Below are positions 24,164-33,100 of a stretch of 64,000 bases of DNA, piece by piece. The position numbers were made by a program, and so were the translations under genes. Origin of the DNA: Clusia tigrina (taxonomy: Eukaryota; Arthropoda; Insecta; Diptera; Clusiidae); the NCBI GenBank assembly GCA_920105625.2, contig OV050032.1:14540807-14604806 (forward strand), read 5' to 3'. Every line of letters begins with the position of its first letter. Positions within the stretch are counted from its first letter, which is position 1. The notes beneath the pieces are model-generated. The model had not been told where the DNA came from. It did not search any database and saw only the letters and a list, made by a program, of their open reading frames with translations.

Positions 24164-27100
24164 ACCCACCCCCATTCACGTACACAAACAATTTTATAAA
24201 TTCTCATTTAACATTCTCTTCCATTCTGCTCTCTCTCTCTCTGTCTCGTTTCCGTTCTCGCAGCAGGCAGCAGATGTTTAACATCAATTTACCATGCACC
24301 GTTGAGAACAAGGAGAATGCGCGCCCATTTGTGATACGCGAGAGCAGCAGCGACAGCGACGAGGATGGTGGTCGTATTTTGTATCGCGAGGACGACAACG
24401 ATCGCCAGGCGAAAATCGCACGCAAAGAGTCGCTCTCGCTGAAGCTACAGCTGCGCCCCGACAAGCAGGATCTAATCAATCGCAACATCTTGCATCAAGT
24501 CAACGACAATGAGATCAAAGAGTCGAAGGAGGCTATTGGAGCACGACTCATCCGCCGTCTATCGATGCGGCCCACTGCAGAGGAGTTGGTCGAACGCAAC
24601 ATTTTAAAGAGTAAGTGTGGAGCATGAGACGAAATTGAAACGTTTGCACTGGTATAGTTACGCCAAGCAGCAACAAGGTCAACATGTTGCAAGCGAAACA
24701 GTGCAACATTGCAGCATGTTGATCGTATTGCATACCAGCATTGCTCGTGTAGAAGCAGTGTAGAGTAATTTAGGTAACAATGATTGAATACAAGATTTGA
24801 CCTTGGTGTGTTCGAGCTGTGATGACGTCACATCGGGTATTTTTCCCTATATTCCTTTTGAGAGATTCAAAATCAAACAAACACAAATTAAAAGGAAATC
24901 TTGTATTCTATTGTTCCAGCAGTGCAGACCAGAGAACACAGAGAAAAGAAACTTAAACGTCAAACGGCAAAGCAGCGAAGTAAAGCAGACGGACGTTGCA
25001 CACGAATCCACTGAAAATCGTGGTGAATCCACTCAGAATCGTGGTGCGAAAAAGACTTTCCTTTCTCTGTGTTCTCTGATGCAGACATTTCCCCTCTCAT
25101 TTACTCCAGTAATTAATGATATCTCTCCCTTTCCCTATCACTTTCTCTCTCTCTGTCTCCCTCTCTCCCTCTCTCTCTTTCTTTCTCTCTCTATATGTAT
25201 ATTTTTATGGTCTTTTGCTCTGCAGCACAATCGCCCGCCGAAGAGAAGAAGCAAAAGGAAGAGAAGAAATCGTATCTGCTGCGTAAGCTTAGTTTTCGGC
25301 CCACAGTCGAGGAGCTCAAAGAGAAGAAAATCATACGCTTCAACGATTATATCGAAGTGACACAGGCCCACGACTACGATCGGCGTGCGGACAAGCCATG
25401 GACAAGACTGACGCCAAAGGATAAGGCCGCCATACGCAAGGAATTAAACGAGTTCAAATCATCCGAAATGGCAGTGCATGAGGGCAGTCGACATTTGACT
25501 AGGTAAGCAGAACTCCATTCAAAACAAAAATGCGGTCATCTACAAAATAGGTGCAAAAAGGATAAACAAAGGGAAGAGATAGAAAACACATCCACCGGCG
25601 GGCAAATTGCTAAAAGCGTTTTTAATGTTTCACGTCACCACAATTTGCGGCGCAGCGCTCACGGTCACTCCCACTGCCACTCCGAGAGCCCTTTTGTGCC
25701 ATTCAGGTCCGCTTTTTACCCGTATTCTTGTTTCAATGGCAAACATTTTGTCTACTTTTGTGTTGCGTTTTTAATTTCGAAATTGCGCGCGCTCAACGCG
25801 TCACCAACTCGCTCCGAACTTTTGTTTGGTTTTTTTTTCCGCGCTGAATTGCGGCAAATTATACACGAATTGCTTTCAGGTGACACCCACCGAGCTGCGG
25901 AGATCCTCTCACAGCTGCTCCCGCATTAGTGTGTGTGTTTCGGTTTAAATGTGCAAAAGTGTTGGCGAAGTGAAATGACGCCAAAAAATTTACATACTCG
26001 TACCTTTTGCGCCGCCACCAAGCAATCAAAAACTCCACATGCCACATGCGGCTTGATTCTTGCCTTGCCTTGCCAGGTTCTAGCACCAGCTCTGCTGATG
26101 CACTGTGGGCAATTTCAACAAAAGTAGCTTGTAAGTGGTGGCACTGTATTGATCCAGGCGCCAAACAGGGAAAGATATGGATTGGTGAATCAAAGTTTGG
26201 TACAAAACTCAACCATGTTGGACGCCTGCTGCGGTGTTTAGAAATATGTTGGAAAGCCAGAAAAACAAACGAAGTGGGCTTTTCTTTTCTTTATGTATGC
26301 CTTCTATCTTAAGAATTTGAATTATATTATTATCTGACATCATCCTTAACAACCTTCCCCAACCACTTTTTGACAACTTTCAATGCCTGACTACGTCGTA
26401 AAGAAACAACAGAGGCAAACATACTCACAGAGTGCAGTTTTGCTGATGTGACCTTCAAAGGTTACTTGGCGTTAGTATATGATGAACGCCATATGTGAGC
26501 GTATTCGCGAAACTTCTTTATGACTGCATCGTTGGTCCTGGCTCTCCTGCAGATCCCATGCCAAACTCGCTTGACAGTCGCTATCGATGCATTTTCTAAG
26601 CTTCACTGTTGAGCAAACGCTTCAAACTTACCTCTGGGTCACTTTGTATCCATTTTTCCTACCACTCACACCACAAACGTGTCGCCTCCTGGTTTCTTAC
26701 TACAGACTTTCTGAAAGAAATCAGAGTTTAGCCTGCGTTGGAACCTTACCAAACCAGTTGAAGGTTCCAGAAATGTATTCCACTGCTCCAAATTTAGCAG
26801 ATTGCCAAAACTTTGCTCAACGGGAGGAGATATCTTCAACCCGTGCAGAACAACTTCCCAAGGCACACATTGTCCAGGCTCTGAGGTGTCTCTGACTCCT
26901 GCCCATGATAATGGAAGACTCAACTGAAAAGCATGAATTACAATATAATTACAATAATGAAAGAGTGCCGCGTTAATTTCATATAACCATGCCCAAACAA
27001 AGCATGTCGCACCAGTATGATGTCGATGGTAGTCGGTGGGGTTAGGTTGAGAATCGATCTGCAATATGGAGCTTTTCCCATTGATGCAAACTTTAAGGGT

Positions 27101-30100
27101 CTACGGCATTGTTACGGAGCAACTCTAACAACCCCGTTTATGGCGCGACCCTGTTAGTAGGCGACCCACTGTGCACCGCCCACTTTAAAATATATGTGAG
27201 AGGAAAAAAATTGGCCAAACATTTGTGGCAATTCGTAATGAAAGTTTTAAGTGGGCTTTTTGGGGTGTTTGTGTTTTGTTTTACGAGTATTTGTGCTCCT
27301 TTGAGACGAGGTGCTGTTTTGTGCTCATCAAGCTGAAAAGGTTTGTTCGCGGCAATTGCTCTTTTCGCGTTGCTGGGCGAACAACACACCCTTTACACAC
27401 CCACTCCTGAGACATCAAATATGGCATTTCGCTCAGAAATTTGTGTTTTTGGTTCAGAAAGACGGCGAAATGCGAGCAGAGCAATAAAGAACATTGCCTG
27501 CGGCTCTTCCAGGCAAGTGAAAACAGTGAAAAAATATTCAAATATTCAAAGAGGAACTGCACGCGCGTTTCACTGCTGCAATAATGAGGGATGTTAATCT
27601 ATCAAATCGGGCGAAATGGTGAAATGGCGAAAGCGGATAAGGTGGAAGAACGACCAAAAACGCAATTTCGTCTGACCAAAAGTGATTAAGCCACAAGCAA
27701 TTCACTCCACTGCACGTTGTTGCGCCGATGCCTGCTTTCATTAAGTGCCGCCTTTGACCGATGTACGCACACAAGCCCGCGGCAATTGATTGATGGCGGC
27801 GCTGACGGGGCGATATTAACAGCGCGTGCATTTGCAATGGAGAGCAGAGCTCCACTGACTTGCATAATGAATCGAAAGCGTCGAATGAGTCGAGTAGAGT
27901 CGAGTTGAGTTGAGAGCCATTCCCCCACCCGCCTCTTTCATCAACTGTGCACTCGAGTATGTACGAGTGCAGGCATGTAATTAGGTCCTTCTGGCCACCT
28001 GCCCGCCTGCCGCATGTCAAGCGCACCATCATAGACTCAACTACCAAAGTAGACACATGTTCCTGTAGATATTCACATATGAAATCAGTTCCTCGAGCTT
28101 TGCAAAAGCATGACTCCCGCTGTGCTGAACTCTAATTAAACGCGTTCGAGTCACAAGCAAGTCATCGGTCGTTCTGGCTGGTTGATTGCGCCTCCGGCTC
28201 CAACTATGTTCCTGGCTTATTGTGTTGGTTTCGACAGAGCAACAAAGCAGAACTGGAACGGTCCAAATGTCTTTGCTCACATAACGCACTCAGCCAACTT
28301 GGTTGCCATAAACTCTCCATCACTTTCACAGCATGCACAAGGCTCATTACGCACACTTGGCGTGGATGGGTCACCCTGGAATTGTGGTCCTAATCAGTTG
28401 CTAGCAAGGTCTCGCAGATTTCTTCACTGACAATTGCCGTAATTAAAAAATCATTTGGAAATACTCTCCCTCACTATCTCACACTCACACACACACGCAC
28501 ACACCCATCCATTAATACGCGTATGCAGGCGTCAGTGGCAACCCTGACCTGTGACCACACAATATATTGTCCTGTCAGCCACAATGGGCGTGTCACTGGC
28601 ACGCTACATACAAATATACGCACACACACACATTCCCATATGAACGACAATTTAAGTATAAAATTTCATTGAAGTGTCACTCAGCGCTGCAGAAAACACA
28701 GCAGCAAAATCACACACACATGCACACGAGCCAGCTCCTTGAGGGCAATGCTACACACGCTGATATCTGCAAGAAAAAGAGCAAAGTCTGACGACAAGCA
28801 TGCAGGACACTCCGACTGAGGACTTAGAGGGAGACACACAAAACAGCACATACCAGCAAATCCAGCCACCGACCTACGAACACACACTGAACACATTCAC
28901 ACATTCCACACACCCACACCCACACATCCATACACCCAGATACACATTGAACACACCCATATACCCACACCCCCACAGAACAACAAAAAACCCAATTCAC
29001 TTGCCACGAGCACAAAAACCAAAGCATTATGAAAGGGAACATTGAAGTGGAGCATAAAGCAAAAAATTGCCTGTACAGTTTTAGCTGCTCGTCCCTCCGC
29101 ACGCTTGCAATGGGTGTGGCCGTAATTAAGACATGTCAACAAACAAACCCACTACGGATGTACTCGTATGCGGAATCTTCAGCTGCAGCACATTCATTGA
29201 AATTGATCTTTCCTTAATTGATCGGCCACTGCCCAGGACCTCACCACCCACCATGAGACTTGAATTTGCTAAGAAATGGTGTGGAAACTTGCAGGGCACT
29301 ACTGCACAACTAAGATGGGGTCGTAGCAGGTATGGACACCCAAAGTATATATACTCATACATACTCGTATATGTACTTAGCTTCACCGTCACTTCTTCAG
29401 CTACGTAGCTGGTTCCTCTTGGACAGTCCGTTTTCCAGTCTGATTGATGTCACCATTAACAGACTCCTTTAGTGGTTCGCTGGAACAGGTAGCTTCACCG
29501 TCACTTCTTCAGCTACGTAGCTGGTTCCTCTTGGACAGTCCGTTTTCCAGTCTGATTGATGTCACCATTAACAGACTCCTTTAGTGCTTCGCTGGAACAG
29601 GTAGCTTCACCGTCACTTCTCCAGCTACGTAGCTGGTTACTCTTTGACAGTCCGTTTTCCCAGTCTGATTGATGTCACCATTGACAGACTCCTTTAGTGG
29701 TTCGCTGGAACAGGTAGCTTCACCGTCACTTCTCCAGCTACGTAGCTGGTTACTCTTTGACAGTCCGTTTTCCCAGTCTGATTGATGTCACCATTGACAG
29801 ACTCCTTTAGTGGTTCGCTGGAACTGGTAGCCAGGGGGTATTATCATTCTCCAGCCTGTGGCTATCTGTGAACTTCCAAGGTGAACTTAACCAAGTTTCC
29901 CTTCTGAAGCGATATATCTCTAGAGCCAAAACAGTTAGGTTAGGTTAGGTTGGAGTGGCAGCAAAAAGCACATTCAGGCACAATAAATGGCCCATTGTGA
30001 TACCACGGTTGGGGCCCGGCACACGTGCTGACCACCTAATTCGAGTATGGGTACAGCTCAGGCGATGAGCGCCCTTGCAGCACCCAAAACAGTTGCTGAA

Positions 30101-33100
30101 CACAAATTTTACTTCCAGCAATGGAACATCCAATCCGCCTACGTACGATACGTACTCCCATATTCAAATAGAGGGTGTCTAGAACCCAAATAATATCATG
30201 ACGAAAAGAAAGAAGAAAGATCTCGACAGATATGTGAGACGTTTATTAGTGGTCATATTCCCTTCAGACAATCTCCAATAATCAACCAGAACTATTTTAT
30301 GCCCTAACAACAGGCATGGCAGACCAACTTAAGCAATCATATATTTTGGTCGCTGATACTTGTAGCTGCAGGTTTGGTGCTCTTCTTCTGGTCGCTATGA
30401 CCGTCGATTCTGACGATTTACTGGCTCATCTATAAAACGTCTTCATATACCCGCATATCGCAAGCACCTCAATTCAGCAAATATTGCACGCACGAGTTTC
30501 ATTATCAAGGAGCTGCTCAACGCCTTCGTGCTTTACCACTCACAGCTACTCGAATTTAACTGATGCTGGAGCGTTTGTACAACGGTATTGATTTCCCATC
30601 AGCTCCCAAATGGCCGTCTGAGTTTGTGGCATGTGGTGTGTTGGGTCACGGGCAGCGTGACTGGGCTCACGTACTCGAGAATTTATTGAACAGTGCTCGT
30701 AAATTGAAGTGTTAAACGAGTATTAAGTGTCGGATGTGAATGTGTGCATTCAAATCGACTGGAGTGCACCCATTCGTCGTGTTTATCGAGCTCCTTTTTA
30801 TTGCGCAGTGTCAAATGTGAGCGCTGAAGTTGTGTAAAGTCCCCCATCAAAAAATGGACCGCGGTACAAAGTTCACGCCAGGAAAAAACAAACGGAAAAT
30901 GAACAAAACTTGAAAAGTGCAAGTGACAAGTTTGCCAGGATAACAGGCCCCGACAAACTTGAAAAGCACATTCACATGAAAGTAAACCAACCAACTGCAG
31001 CGTTGTGGGGCGTGCAGGAATGCGGGGAAACAAACAACCAAAACGAATAAAACTGCGAAGAGCGTAGCAGCTCAATCGAATTCGCAAATTGACAGAAGTT
31101 GGTGCCACCACGCCTCGCCTCGCATCGCCACGCCTGGCTGACTGTAAACGACGGAAGCATTACTGCCCTCCTCCTAAGCAGGCAGTATTTTTATTTCGAA
31201 TTTATTTGATTACATTTTGATTTGAAGCTAATGCCGCGCCTACGGCTTTTTTACGGTCAGTTTACAGCAGGAAAATACTTCGCCAAAAAAACAAATCAAA
31301 TCTCCACAGCGCAGCTGGTCTGGTCGGAGCGTATCCTTTATTTTTCATGTTTTATGTTGCTGGGCATATTAAATTACGCTGAAAATTGAACAATTTTCTG
31401 CTGCCCCACACAACTGTGAACTGTGTGGACGGGAACTGTGCAATTTGCCGGTTGAGTGGTCATTGAGTGCATGCAGCATGCAGCATGCGCCACGGCTTCC
31501 TGACTGCCTCACTGCCAGGATGCTGTGGTTTCCGTACGATTGTGTATATTTCTACTCTCGGTTGTGTGCCGGCGGACTATGAAGAATTCGTTGTGTACGA
31601 ATGGGCACACTTGCAGTTGATGGGCATGGCCAGTGCTCAGTTGGACCACTGTGATCGATTTGCGAGCGAACACTCGTAAAATTTCTCTGATGATGCTTGC
31701 AAATTATGGACAAATGACGGTCAGTCACGAGTTAATTCCAAGCAAGCTACGCCCTGGAACAGGAAAAACCATGCCACTGAGTTTTGCTCATTCAAAGTAT
31801 TCTTTTTTCGTACTCTAACTCTACAACAGTGCCCGGGAAATGACAATGCAACCAAACTTAGTTCAATGGAGCCTGGTTTTGTAGCATTCAAGCTTTCGCA
31901 GTTATGCAGCTGGTACGAAAGCAAAACTTGAAAAGCTTCCCAACCTTTGAGGACATACGAATTTCGGACACTGCTCTACTCCGAGTACCTAGCATACTGC
32001 ATGTTTTTACTGCAAGATACGAGTAACTGTTAAGTTGGCAATCTTGTATATGTTTACTGTGTCCAATTTGCATCCACTGGACACTGGAACACCCTAAATA
32101 GTGTGTCCAATTGTCATTCTAATTCACTGGACACTGGAACAGCCTAAATAGTTTGTTCAATTGGCATACTAATCCACTGGACACTGGAACACCCTAAAAG
32201 TAGACTATAATTTAGTTGAACTGGGTGCGAGCGCATTTTTCACATTTGTTGGTTGTGGAAGCGGAAGAAGGTGAGCAGAGTCGATGTAAATGCTTGGCAG
32301 TTCGCCCCTCCGATACCCATTGTTGGCACAGCGCCGTTCGCTTCTCGCTCACTTTTCACGGAATCTTCCACTGGAACGGATCTGCAACCGCGAAAGAAAT
32401 GAATGCAGCGATGTGAATGTACCCATGAAATGAATGCATTCGCAGCAATTCCCTGTTTTTTTATACTCTTAACCTAGGGCGAAGCGTATGAAGCCGGGTT
32501 TGTTACTCCCCTGCAAACGCACACAATGAGTTGTGACTCTAGGAAGCGTCGTGTATGTCAGCCCCATGTAGGCAACAGAGCGTGAATGTACACGAAGTAC
32601 AAGTATTCAAGTTGGGTTAAAAGAACGATGGAAGGGAAACATGGGAAGGCTGTGTTGCAAATTGTGGTCCTTTCAGCCAATACTCAAAATGCCTAATTTT
32701 GTTTTCTTGCGAATTTATATTTCAAATTTAATTTTATTTATATATATTTTTATTCAATTTCTATTTTTTATAATTTTTTTTATTCATTTTGTATACTTTT
32801 ATTAAATAGTGCTTTTTTAATTTTTTGTATATATTTAAATATTTTTATATTAAGTTTTTCTTTTTTTATTAATTATTTCTTTTTTAATTTTAATTTTTTA
32901 TTCTTTTTTTAATTTTTTTTAAATTTTTTTATTAATTTTTTTCAATTTTTTATATATTTTTAAGCGTTTTTATATTATGTTTTTATTTCTTTATTAAATA
33001 TTTTTTTGAATTCATATTTTTTTTTAACTACTTTTTTGAATTTTTTATATATTTTTTAATTTTTTATATATTTTTAAATGTTTTTATTTTCTAATTAATT

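Larger units (their letters stand above)
12195..24263 (+). other. CG32264: 12-kb Phactr intron carrying repeats
   Basis: This lies between exon c (phase 2 donor) and the RPEL exon. No further exon of compatible phase with protein-like coding was recognised. The intron contains the repeats listed separately at 12.8, 13.6, 14.5, 16.8, 17.7, 18.6, 21.9, 22.3, 22.7 and 23.3 kb. The stretches 15.0-16.7 and 18.7-22.2 kb hold no recognisable gene, only TG/CA and CAA microsatellites. Confidence 0.65.

Noticed and set aside
24611..24628. Phactr ending at the stop after exon d (SKCGA-stop)
   Set aside because: The frame passes a consensus GTAAGT donor, and the third RPEL and PP1-binding exon follows in phase at 25226.
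29938..29956. Telomere-like TTAGGTTAGG repeats, also at 41206
   Set aside because: Only a few units, next to retrotransposon 3' sequence. Flies lack TTAGG telomeres. They are better explained as non-LTR 3'-end sequence.
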